Positions 23,408 to 29,265 of a stretch of DNA of 31,915 bases are shown in pieces (position 1 is the first letter of the stretch; the number at the start of each line of letters is the position of its first letter). The notes under the pieces were generated by a model that saw nothing but the letters and a program-made list of their open reading frames with translations, was not told where the DNA came from and did no database searches. This DNA is from a virus, in IMG/VR virus record IMGVR_UViG_3300045454_000089, positions 1 to 31,915 of that record. One strand, 5' to 3'. The translations under genes were made by a program, and so were the position numbers.

Positions 23408-23650
23408 TTACTCCTCGGAGTGAGTTTCCGCTGGCAAAAAGTAGCTTATGGGCTTGTGTAATGCTCGAGACAGCCTGGCGGCCGTTCTCACAGTCAGCCC
23501 TCGTTGCCCCCGTTTGCCCCCCAGTAGCATAGCAACATGGCCCGTTGAAAGGTGCGCCTCACGCGCTAGATCGGCCTGTGTCAGACCGCGTTCCAGCAGC
23601 GCCGTGCGGATTCGTTCTGCCAATGTGTCGGTAGGTCGCTTTACTCCCAT
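23408..23650 (-). CDS. Ner/Cro-like helix-turn-helix regulator
   Basis: I start at ATG 23650 (MGVKRPTDTLAERIRTALLE, 80 residues). The longer frame upstream would run through the operator and the divergent repressor gene and reads as shadow. Residues 9-62 are an HTH of the Cro/C1 type (LLERGLTQADLAREAHLSTG, then HVAMLLGGKRG). The minus-strand promoter TTGACT-18-TAGACT places the transcript start at about 23652, so this mRNA is probably nearly leaderless. It precedes the transposase gene by 6 bp. By position it is the Ner/Cro equivalent that damps early and repressor transcription. Confidence 0.85.
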   Translation of the reverse strand: MGVKRPTDTLAERIRTALLERGLTQADLAREAHLSTGHVAMLLGGKRGQRGLTVRTAARLSRALHKPISYFLPAETHSEE

Positions 23651-23688
23651 GTGTGAGTAGTCTACACTTACACGCGGGAGTAAGTCAA
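23640..23688. promoter_or_regulatory. Divergent early/repressor promoters with dyad operator
   Basis: An imperfect dyad has TTACTCCC (23641-23648) and GGGAGTAA (23676-23683) as perfect outer arms, with partly matching inner arms. It overlaps a plus promoter (TTTACT 23640-23645, 17 bp, TACACT 23663-23668) and a minus promoter (TTGACT at 23683-23688, 18 bp, TAGACT at 23659-23664). This is the expected lysis-lysogeny switch. Confidence 0.78.
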
Positions 23689-23689
23689 T

Positions 23690-24391
23690 ATGCCAAAACC
23701 AAAGCGTCACGACCTGAAGGGTCCATTCAACGACGAGATTCGGCGTGTGATGGACGAGCGTGGTTGGACAAAATTGGAGCAGTTTGCCGACCACTTTGGC
23801 ATCGGTCGCACCACGGTATATACCCTGGTACTGGGGAGACACACCGCCCAGGGTGAGTGGATAAAGCCCAGTCTGGATACATTAATCCGACTTGCAAGGG
23901 CTTTGCAGCGCCCTGTAGACCATTTGTTAGAGCGTTTGTACCCAGAACTTGACTTGCCAAAACCATCAGCCCAACTTGGCGCAAAAGATGCCGTAATGGT
24001 CCCGGTGGTTGGCATTGTCGGCGCCGGGCCGGGCCAGAGTGTGGAGCGGGAGACCAGCGCGGTCTTTGTGCCCAACCGGGTGGCCAGGGGCAAGCGGCTG
24101 GCGGCCTACCAGGTGCAGGGCGACTCGATGTGTGCCGGCAAGCGGCCCATCTGCGATGGCGACCTGGTGGTGGTGAACCGCAACGACAAAGGGGCCAGCG
24201 AACAGGTGGTGGTGGCCCGGCTGGCCGATGGCAGCTATGTCTGCAAGGCCCTCAAGGACGACCGCTTTGGCCGGCGCTTGATGTCGCTAAACCCCCTGTA
24301 TACTAACAATGCCCCTCCCATCATCCCCGCCGAGCATGTGGATGAAATCATCGGGCGGGTGGTCTGGGTGCAGGGGGCGGTTGATAGCTGA
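23690..24391 (+). CDS. LexA/CI-type S24 repressor
   Basis: This is a 233-residue protein. The N-terminal HTH (about 10-80) includes KLEQFADHFGIGRTTVYTLV. The C-terminal S24 peptidase domain (about 100-230) has the cleavage-type dipeptide A112-G113 (VGIVGAGPG), catalytic Ser146 (QGDSMCAG) and catalytic Lys186 (SYVCKALK). Such repressors bind operators as dimers and can self-cleave when RecA filaments form, which would make this prophage inducible by DNA damage. Mu's own repressor is not of this class. ATG 23690 follows GGGAG. The C-terminal stop at 24391 lies at the edge of the heptamer tract. Confidence 0.92.
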   Translation: MPKPKRHDLKGPFNDEIRRVMDERGWTKLEQFADHFGIGRTTVYTLVLGRHTAQGEWIKPSLDTLIRLARALQRPVDHLLERLYPELDLPKPSAQLGAKDAVMVPVVGIVGAGPGQSVERETSAVFVPNRVARGKRLAAYQVQGDSMCAGKRPICDGDLVVVNRNDKGASEQVVVARLADGSYVCKALKDDRFGRRLMSLNPLYTNNAPPIIPAEHVDEIIGRVVWVQGAVDS

Positions 24392-24490
24392 TAGTTGATA
24401 GCTAATAGCCTAAAGCTGAAAGCTAAAAGCATTAGGTTTTCAGTCTTCAGCCTTTATTTGACCTGCGACCTGTGACCTGAGACCTGCGAC
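24385..24490. repeat. Long degenerate heptamer repeat tract
   Basis: About 15 consecutive 7-bp units drift gradually, for example GTTGATA GCTGATA GTTGATA GCTAATA, later GTCTTCA GCCTTTA, and then TGCGACC TGTGACC TGAGACC TGCGACA. The tract lies between the repressor gene and P1. I see no gene in it. Confidence 0.85.
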
Positions 24491-24503
24491 ATTCTATTCA
24501 CAG

Positions 24504-24535
24504 CCCACTGCGACGTGCTATAGTAGAGCTAACCT
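24504..24535 (+). promoter_or_regulatory. Late promoter P1 (right-arm structural operon)
   Basis: CCCAC (24504-24508), 10 bp, TATAGT (24519-24524), 5 bp, TAACCT (24530-24535). It is the plus-strand member of the four-promoter family. A TTCACA 16 bp before the -10 could serve as -35 here, but it is absent from the other three. Confidence 0.8.
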
Positions 24536-24545
24536 AGCCAACTTA

Positions 24546-24570
24546 CCCCCGGGGGAAACCCGGGGGTTTT
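24546..24570 (+). terminator. Terminator-like hairpin in the P1 leader
   Basis: CCCCCGGG (24546-24553) pairs with CCCGGGGG (24559-24566), followed by TTTT and a second T stretch. It would end repressor transcription and also lies about 15-40 nt into the P1 transcript. Confidence 0.85.
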
Positions 24571-24602
24571 GGTTTGGCAGTTTTGAGAGAGGAGGTGGGC
24601 AC

Positions 24603-24911
24603 GTGCTAAACAAGCTTAGGTCGGTTTTGTCGGTGGTCAAGCTGGTCTATGCCGCTATCGTTCTGATCGTGCTGGTGGTCGAGGACATCATGGACGGCCA
24701 GCCGGGGGCGCAGAAGAAGGAGGCTGCCATCGCCCGCATCAAGGAGGTGGTGACGGCCATTCTCGGCTTCTGGCCCTCGTGGATTCCCGATGCGCTGCTG
24801 GGCGTGATTATTGACTGGGTGGTGGGTCGGTTCAACACCGATGGCACCTTTCGACCGGGCAGCAGCGCTCAGGTCAGCGCCCCCGCCAGCGCCGGAGGCA
24901 GGCAGTCGTAA
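24603..24911 (+). CDS. Holin candidate
   Basis: This 102-residue protein starts at GTG 24603 behind GAGGAGGTG. There is one strong hydrophobic segment near residues 10-26 (VKLVYAAIVLIVLVVED) and a second amphipathic or membrane segment around 50-75 (TAILGFWPSWIPDALLGVII). The central QKKEAAIARIKEVV and the W-P-x-x-x-P-D-x-L-x-x-x-I stretch resemble LL-H-type phage holins. It would form the membrane lesion that releases the M15 endolysin. It is the first gene behind P1, while the endolysin is the first gene behind P3, so both lysis partners open late operons. The holin assignment is moderate. Confidence 0.65.
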   Translation: MLNKLRSVLSVVKLVYAAIVLIVLVVEDIMDGQPGAQKKEAAIARIKEVVTAILGFWPSWIPDALLGVIIDWVVGRFNTDGTFRPGSSAQVSAPASAGGRQS

Positions 24912-25021
24912 ATCATGGCCACTCTCGCCCGATACCGCACGGCTGGAGAACCGCGCCTACTGGCGACTCAAGACGCGGCAGCCGCTAAGGTTATTCGACG
25001 GGCTGCCGCAGGAGGTGCAGT
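24912..25021 (+). other. Gap before the capsid protease gene; possible small reading frame
   Basis: From about 24925 to 25110 the frame ending at TGA 25108-25110 shows strong GC at third positions (ENRAYWRLKTRQPLRLFDGL...) but has no good start codon or ribosome site. An ATG at 24915 in another frame gives 39 codons with poor third-position bias. I therefore call no gene. Confidence 0.35.
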
Positions 25022-26005
25022 TTGCACACCCTGACCTATTCCGGCAGCACTTCGCCGATGTCCTGGCAGGCCGGTTCGCCGGGCCGCATTCCCCTGCACC
25101 CCTGGGGTGAGTTTTTTGGCAACGGCCGCCGGTTTGTCTTCGACGAGGCCAGCCTGGCGGCGGTTCGTCAGCAGCTCGCTACCCAGGGCCGGCCCTGGGT
25201 GCTGGACTGGCACCACGCCACCCTGGACGCAGAGCAGGGCAAGCGCGACAAGGCGCCAGCGGCGGGCTTCGTCTACGACCTGGTGGTAGAGGAGGGCTAT
25301 GTCTACGGCCTGGTCGAGTGGACCCCCGAAGGAGCGCTGGATGTAGTCAAGGGTGCGTTTGGCTTCATATCCCCGGTACTGATGCACACCGAAGATGGGC
25401 ATATCGTGGGATACCACTCCCACGCGCTAACCAACCGGCCCGGCACGCACTGGCAGCGCCGGATCGGCCTGGAGGAAAAGATGGACTGGTTGAAACAACT
25501 ATTAGGGCTGGCCCAGGACGCCACCGAAGAGCAGACCAAAGCTGCTCTGGAGGCCCTGACGGCCAGGGCAAAGCTGGGCGACCTGCTGGTGCAGGCGCTA
25601 CAGCTCACCGACACCAGCCTCACCCCCGAGCTGCGGGGCCGGGTAATCCGGCTGGCCGCCAGCGAGGGCGTGATGGAGGAAGTAAAAACCCTGCGGGCGC
25701 AGCTCGAGCAGGATCGGCAGGAGCGCGACCAGAACCGCGTCGCAAGTCTGGTAGAGGCCGCGCTGGAAGATGGGCGCATCCTCGAAACTCAAAAAGCTAC
25801 CTTTTTGCGCCTGGCGGCACAGGACTTTGAGGGCGCCAAAGCCGCGCTGGAGGCCCTGCCCAAGCGGGTCCCCACCGGCCTGCCTGCGCTCAACAAGCAG
25901 CCCGCCCAGGCCCAGGCCACCCGGCTCAGCGACAACGACCTGGCCGTGGCCAGAATTGTGGGCGTCTCGGAAGAGGCCCTCAAGAAGTATGGAGGTGATG
26001 AGTAA
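25022..26005 (+). CDS. Capsid maturation protease, Mu gpI-like
   Basis: This 327-residue protein is near Mu gpI in length. I use TTG 25022 because GGAGG lies 7 bp upstream (25010-25014) and the Mu I-type start region (RIPLHPWGEFFGNGRRFVFD, 22-41) follows. The N-terminal 150 residues are the protease domain (HHATLD 64-69; GFISPVLMHTEDGHIVGYHS about 114-133). The C-terminal half is helical and charged, the scaffold part. A strong internal start at 25481 would make the scaffold alone. It lies directly upstream of decoration and major capsid genes, as in Mu. Confidence 0.88.
   Translation: MHTLTYSGSTSPMSWQAGSPGRIPLHPWGEFFGNGRRFVFDEASLAAVRQQLATQGRPWVLDWHHATLDAEQGKRDKAPAAGFVYDLVVEEGYVYGLVEWTPEGALDVVKGAFGFISPVLMHTEDGHIVGYHSHALTNRPGTHWQRRIGLEEKMDWLKQLLGLAQDATEEQTKAALEALTARAKLGDLLVQALQLTDTSLTPELRGRVIRLAASEGVMEEVKTLRAQLEQDRQERDQNRVASLVEAALEDGRILETQKATFLRLAAQDFEGAKAALEALPKRVPTGLPALNKQPAQAQATRLSDNDLAVARIVGVSEEALKKYGGDE
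25481..26005 (+). CDS. Nested scaffold protein from internal start (Mu gpZ-like)
   Basis: ATG 25481 (residue 154 of the protease) is preceded by GGAGG at 25471-25475 with a 5-bp spacer, an ideal ribosome site inside the gene. The 174-residue product (MDWLKQLLGLAQDATEEQTK...) is all charged helix, including VMEEVKTLRAQLEQDRQERD. In Mu the scaffold Z is made from an internal in-frame start of gene I, and the arrangement here is the same. Confidence 0.8.
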   Translation: MDWLKQLLGLAQDATEEQTKAALEALTARAKLGDLLVQALQLTDTSLTPELRGRVIRLAASEGVMEEVKTLRAQLEQDRQERDQNRVASLVEAALEDGRILETQKATFLRLAAQDFEGAKAALEALPKRVPTGLPALNKQPAQAQATRLSDNDLAVARIVGVSEEALKKYGGDE

Positions 26006-26409
26006 TGCCGCCTGCCATCGCACCCCGCGACACACCCGAGCGTGACGGCCAACTATTTTCTGTGCCCGTGGGCGCCAACCGCCACATCTGGCAGGGCACC
26101 CTGGTGGTCTCCGATGCCGGCTGGGCCGCCCCTGGCCGCACCGCGCTAAACCTCAGAGTAATTGGCCGGGCCGAAGAGAACGCCAACAACACCGGCGGGG
26201 CCAACGGCGCCATCCGCGTCCTGGTGCGGCGTGGGGTCTTCAAGTTCGACAACGACCCCGCCGACCTCGTTACCCAGGCCGAGCTCTGGGCCGACTGCTT
26301 CATCACCGACGACCAGACCGTCAGCCGCACCAACGGCACCAACACCAAAAGCCGCGCCGGCCGGGTGGTGGGCCTGGACGCCGATGGGGTCTGGGTAGAC
26401 ACCAGATAA
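26005..26409 (+). CDS. Head decoration-like protein
   Basis: This 134-residue protein lies between protease/scaffold and major capsid genes. Its TAATG overlap with the scaffold stop indicates coupling. The sequence is beta-rich and short of long helices (GTLVVSDAGWAAPGRTAL, GAIRVLVRRGVFKFDN) and ends GRVVGLDADGVWVDTR, like DUF2190-type capsid cement proteins. It probably sits on the capsid surface. The family call is by composition and position. Confidence 0.7.
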   Translation: MPPAIAPRDTPERDGQLFSVPVGANRHIWQGTLVVSDAGWAAPGRTALNLRVIGRAEENANNTGGANGAIRVLVRRGVFKFDNDPADLVTQAELWADCFITDDQTVSRTNGTNTKSRAGRVVGLDADGVWVDTR

Positions 26410-26421
26410 GGAGGGTAAGCT

Positions 26422-27327
26422 GTGATTATAAACGCCGAAAATCTGGCCAGTCTGCGCCGCAATTTCCGCGCACTGGCCTACGAGAGCCTGGCCCGGGTAG
26501 ACCTGCAGTGGCGCAATATCGCCATGCTGGCCCCCAGCAACACCGGCTCCAACACCTACGGCTGGCTGGCCGACGTGCCGGGGATGAAAGAGTGGGTGGA
26601 TGAGCGGGAGATCAAAAACCTCTCCGAGTCCAGCTACAACATCCGCAACCGCGACTTCGAGCTGACCGTGGCCGTGCACGAGAATGACATCGCCGACGAC
26701 AACCTGGGAGTCTACACCCCCATGTTCCAGATGCTGGGCGAAGAAGTGGCCTACCACCGCGACCAGCTGGTCTTCGATGTGCTCCGCGACGGTTTTACCC
26801 AACTTGGTTACGATGGTGTAACCTTCTTCGCCACCAACCACAAGGTGGGCAAGGCCAACGTCTCCAACCGCAGCGCCCTTCCCCTCACCGCCGCCAACTT
26901 CGAGACCGCCCTGGCCCAGATGCAGCAGATGCGCAACGCCGCAGGCCGCCCCATGCGCCTGTTCCTGGGCACCGGCGAGCGGGCCCCGCTGCTGGTGGTG
27001 GGCCCCACCCTGCGCTCCACCGCCGAGAGTATCGTGGCCATGCGCACCCTGGCCGCCGGAGGCGACAACCCCAACTACCAGAAAGCCCGGCTGCTGGTGG
27101 TGCCGGAGCTGTCCGGTGCCTCGGCCAACCACTGGTTCCTGCTGGAGACCAGCCGCGCGGTCAAGCCCCTGATCCTCCAGGTGCGCACCGAGCCGCGCTT
27201 TACCGCGCTGGACCGGCCCACCGACGAGAATGTCTTCACGCGCAAAGAGTACGTCTACGGCTTCGACGACCGAAAGAACGCCGGTTATGCCTTCTGGCAG
27301 CTGGCCTACGGCAGCACTGGCGCATAA
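26422..27327 (+). CDS. Major capsid protein, Mu gpT-like
   Basis: This 301-residue protein is nearly the same length as Mu gpT (296). The start is GTG 26422 after AAGGAGGG. Family-typical stretches are NLASLRRNFRALAYESLARV (5-24), YGWLADVPGMKEWVDEREIK (about 49-68), the E-loop region DFELTVAVHENDIADDNLGV and GRPMRLFLGTGERAPLLVVG. It assembles as the HK97-fold shell around the scaffold. Confidence 0.93.
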   Translation: MIINAENLASLRRNFRALAYESLARVDLQWRNIAMLAPSNTGSNTYGWLADVPGMKEWVDEREIKNLSESSYNIRNRDFELTVAVHENDIADDNLGVYTPMFQMLGEEVAYHRDQLVFDVLRDGFTQLGYDGVTFFATNHKVGKANVSNRSALPLTAANFETALAQMQQMRNAAGRPMRLFLGTGERAPLLVVGPTLRSTAESIVAMRTLAAGGDNPNYQKARLLVVPELSGASANHWFLLETSRAVKPLILQVRTEPRFTALDRPTDENVFTRKEYVYGFDDRKNAGYAFWQLAYGSTGA

Positions 27328-27336
27328 GGAGCATAG

Positions 27337-27783
27337 GTGTTTAGCCTAGCCGATGTCCGGGCCAACCTCGCCGAGGATGTGCTGATCTATCTCGTGGACG
27401 ACGAGAACCTCAAGACCATCTCTCCGGCGGGCGAGGCCCGCATTTTAGAGGACATCCGCAAGGCCCTGGCCGAGGTTAACTCCTATGTGGCCCAGCGCTA
27501 CGCCCTGCCCCTGCCCGAGACCCCCGATGTCCTGCGGGACAAAGCAATGGACGTGGTGCGCTACAAGCTGTTCTCCAGGCGCGGTATCCGGCCGGGCACC
27601 GCCGACGAGACCATCCGCACCAACTACGAGGATGCCGTCAAGTGGCTGCGCGACCTGGCCGTGGGCCGCACCAGCCTGACCTTTTCAACCGGCGGCGCCG
27701 GGCCCACCGCCTCCAGCGAGGCCGTGGCCCGGATCACCGCCGACGAACGGGTCTTCTCGCGCAAAAAAATGGAGGGTTTCTGA
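27337..27783 (+). CDS. Head-tail connector, Mu gp36-like (DUF1320)
   Basis: This 148-residue protein directly follows the major capsid gene, as Mu gp36 does. DUF1320 features are VLIYLVDDE near the start, LEDIRKALAEVNSYVAQRYA with PLPETPDVLRDKAMDVVRYK, then LFSRRGIRPGTADETIRTNY and an AVKWLRDLAVGRTSL helix. It is a likely adaptor below the portal. The start is GTG 27337. Its stop overlaps the HU-like gene (TGATG). Confidence 0.9.
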   Translation: MFSLADVRANLAEDVLIYLVDDENLKTISPAGEARILEDIRKALAEVNSYVAQRYALPLPETPDVLRDKAMDVVRYKLFSRRGIRPGTADETIRTNYEDAVKWLRDLAVGRTSLTFSTGGAGPTASSEAVARITADERVFSRKKMEGF

Positions 27784-28055
27784 TGACTAAAACCGATCTG
27801 GTCGAGGCCGTGGCCGCTCAGACTGGCCTCCGTAAACTGGCTGCACACGCGGCCATCGAAGCTCTGCTTCTCTCCATCCAGGCCGCGCTCGCCGACGGCC
27901 AGGCCGTCAGCCTGCCCGGCTTTGGCAGCCTCGAACTGGCCGACCGTAAAGAGCGTCTGGGTGTGCGGCCTGGTACCAGCGAGCCTATCATCATCCCGGC
28001 CAAACGGGTGGTGGTCTTCCGTGCGGCCAAGGCCCTGAAAGACGCGGTGAGGTAG
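27783..28055 (+). CDS. HU/IHF-family DNA-bending protein
   Basis: This 90-residue protein is a full-length HU-like subunit. It has the start MTKTDLVEAVAAQTGL, the dimer helix (HAAIEALLLSIQAALADG), the hallmark VSLPGFGSLELADRKERLGV (about 43-62), the DNA-binding arm with RPGTSEPIIIPAK (intercalating Pro in the arm) and a C-terminal FRAAKALKDAVR helix. It is embedded between the gp36-like and gpG-like genes and coupled to both, so it is made late with the virion proteins. HU is a cofactor of Mu transposition and a DNA compaction protein; either use fits. Confidence 0.93.
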   Translation: MTKTDLVEAVAAQTGLRKLAAHAAIEALLLSIQAALADGQAVSLPGFGSLELADRKERLGVRPGTSEPIIIPAKRVVVFRAAKALKDAVR

Positions 28056-28057
28056 AT

Positions 28058-28540
28058 ATGGGCGTGCGCATCCAGGGCGATCTGAAGGAGCTGAACCGCA
28101 GGGTGCGGTCTCTCGCCCAGGTTCGCCTGGATCGCGTAGCAGCCAATGTTGGCGAGGCCCTGGTCTCCTCCACCATCCAGCGCTTCATGGAGCAAAAAGA
28201 CCCCACTGGGCAGCCCTGGCAGCCCCTGGCAGCCGCTACGGTAGCGCCCAGGGCGCGGGACTTTACCAAGGGCGGCAGGCTGCGCAAGGGCGTGGAAGAG
28301 CGGCTACAGGGCCGCAAAATCCTGATTCAGAGCGCCCGGCTGCGCAACTCCATCACCTCCAAGCGCGATGGCACAGCAGTAGCAGTAGGCACCAACGTGG
28401 TCTATGCGGCCATCCACCAGTTCGGCGGCATGGCCGGTCGCGGCCGTCGGGTGCGCATCCCGGCCCGCCCCTACCTGGGCGTCTCCCGGGCCGACCAGGC
28501 CGAGATCACCCGCATTCTGCAGGAGGAGTTAGGTGCTTAA
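28058..28540 (+). CDS. Virion morphogenesis protein, Mu gpG-like
   Basis: This 160-residue protein belongs to the phage virion morphogenesis (gpG/P2 gpS) family: FMEQKDPTGQPWQPLAAATV (about 43-62), ILIQSARLRNSITSKRDGTA (about 88-107), VVYAAIHQFGG and the closing IPARPYLGVS. This family contributes to tail completion or head-tail joining. ATG 28058 is 2 bp after the HU stop. Its end overlaps the next gene by 8 bp. Confidence 0.9.
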   Translation: MGVRIQGDLKELNRRVRSLAQVRLDRVAANVGEALVSSTIQRFMEQKDPTGQPWQPLAAATVAPRARDFTKGGRLRKGVEERLQGRKILIQSARLRNSITSKRDGTAVAVGTNVVYAAIHQFGGMAGRGRRVRIPARPYLGVSRADQAEITRILQEELGA

Positions 28541-29048
28541 CCTGGTCCGCCAGCACCTGACCACAGGCCTGGCCCACACCGGCCTGCCGGAGCGTTTTAT
28601 CCGCCAGGAGCAGCGCAGCCGGGGCGAGGCCTTTCCCACCGACCTCTCGGCCTACCTCTACCCCCTCCAGGGCAGCTTGGAGCGGGCCGGAAAGCGCCTA
28701 TCCATCACCCCGCCGCCAGGCCGGCGCACCCGGCGCTGGCTCTGGCTGGGTTCCGCCCGCATGCGCTGCGAGCTGTACGCCCGCCATGAAAACGAACTGA
28801 ACCAGATTCTGCAGGGCTTTCTGACCTGGCTCTTCGACAACACCTTTGTGGACGCGTCGGGGGTCAGGTTCAGTATACCTGCTGAAACCATCGGCTTTAC
28901 CTACCAGGATGAAGAAGGAGTCCTCATCTCCCAGAACGGGATCTGGCTCGAGATCCCGGTCGAGATCGGCATCTACCGCGACATCAACTGGATCCCCATC
29001 TCGGTACACCTCGAGTACGAAATTGAAGGAGGCGCAAGTGGCGAATAA
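28533..29048 (+). CDS. Tail-terminator-position protein (Mu gp37 position)
   Basis: This 171-residue protein starts at GTG 28533 inside the end of the gpG-like gene. The segments LYARHENELNQILQGFLTWL and ISQNGIWLEIPVEIGIYRDI, with an acidic C-terminus (SVHLEYEIEGGASGE), suggest a compact alpha/beta neck protein. It lies where Mu carries gp37. Function by position: tail terminator or neck. Confidence 0.68.
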   Translation: MLNLVRQHLTTGLAHTGLPERFIRQEQRSRGEAFPTDLSAYLYPLQGSLERAGKRLSITPPPGRRTRRWLWLGSARMRCELYARHENELNQILQGFLTWLFDNTFVDASGVRFSIPAETIGFTYQDEEGVLISQNGIWLEIPVEIGIYRDINWIPISVHLEYEIEGGASGE

Positions 29049-29265
29049 CGAAAATAAGTCCGTCGCCGAGCTGCCCACCGTGGAGCAGCTGGCAGACCAG
29101 CACGCTATTCCGGCCTGGACCTTAGCAGGCGTCCGGGTGCGCGAAGGCTGGCCGGTCGGTCAGCGGGTCGCGGAGAGCGAGTTCGTCGCAGCAGTAGAGC
29201 GTTTTCTCACCGGGCCCACTGATGGGCCTGGCCCAGTAAAGCGCAAGAAGGGGGTTGACGCATGA
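29038..29265 (+). CDS. Small protein before the sheath gene (Mu gp38 position)
   Basis: I start at GTG 29038, preceded by GAAGGAGGCGCAA, giving 75 residues (VANNENKSVAELPTVEQLAD...). The longer frame is shadow inside the previous gene. A central helix-turn pattern (WTLAGVRVREGWPVGQRVAE) is followed by a basic tail (KRKKGVDA). Its stop is overlapped by the sheath ATG (ATGA). Mu also has a very small gene immediately before the sheath gene. Confidence 0.75.
   Translation: MANNENKSVAELPTVEQLADQHAIPAWTLAGVRVREGWPVGQRVAESEFVAAVERFLTGPTDGPGPVKRKKGVDA

Noticed and set aside
23401-23425. Second operator (TTACTCC-TC-GGAGTGA) before the transposase start
   Set aside because: The near-palindrome is explained by the GAGGAG ribosome site and the end of the Ner-like gene. 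One short copy is not enough.
23651-23842. Longer 144-residue start for the Ner-like gene
   Set aside because: The extension crosses the operator and the divergent repressor gene. The 80-residue form from 23650 matches the HTH family size.
24385-24490. CRISPR-like array
   Set aside because: The units are 7 bp, contiguous and gradually changing, with no spacers.
24915-25034. 39-codon gene between holin and protease
   Set aside because: Third-position composition is poor in this frame and no convincing ribosome site precedes it.
26146-27132. 328-codon minus-strand reading frame
   Set aside because: It is antisense to the decoration and major capsid genes, which are clearly real.
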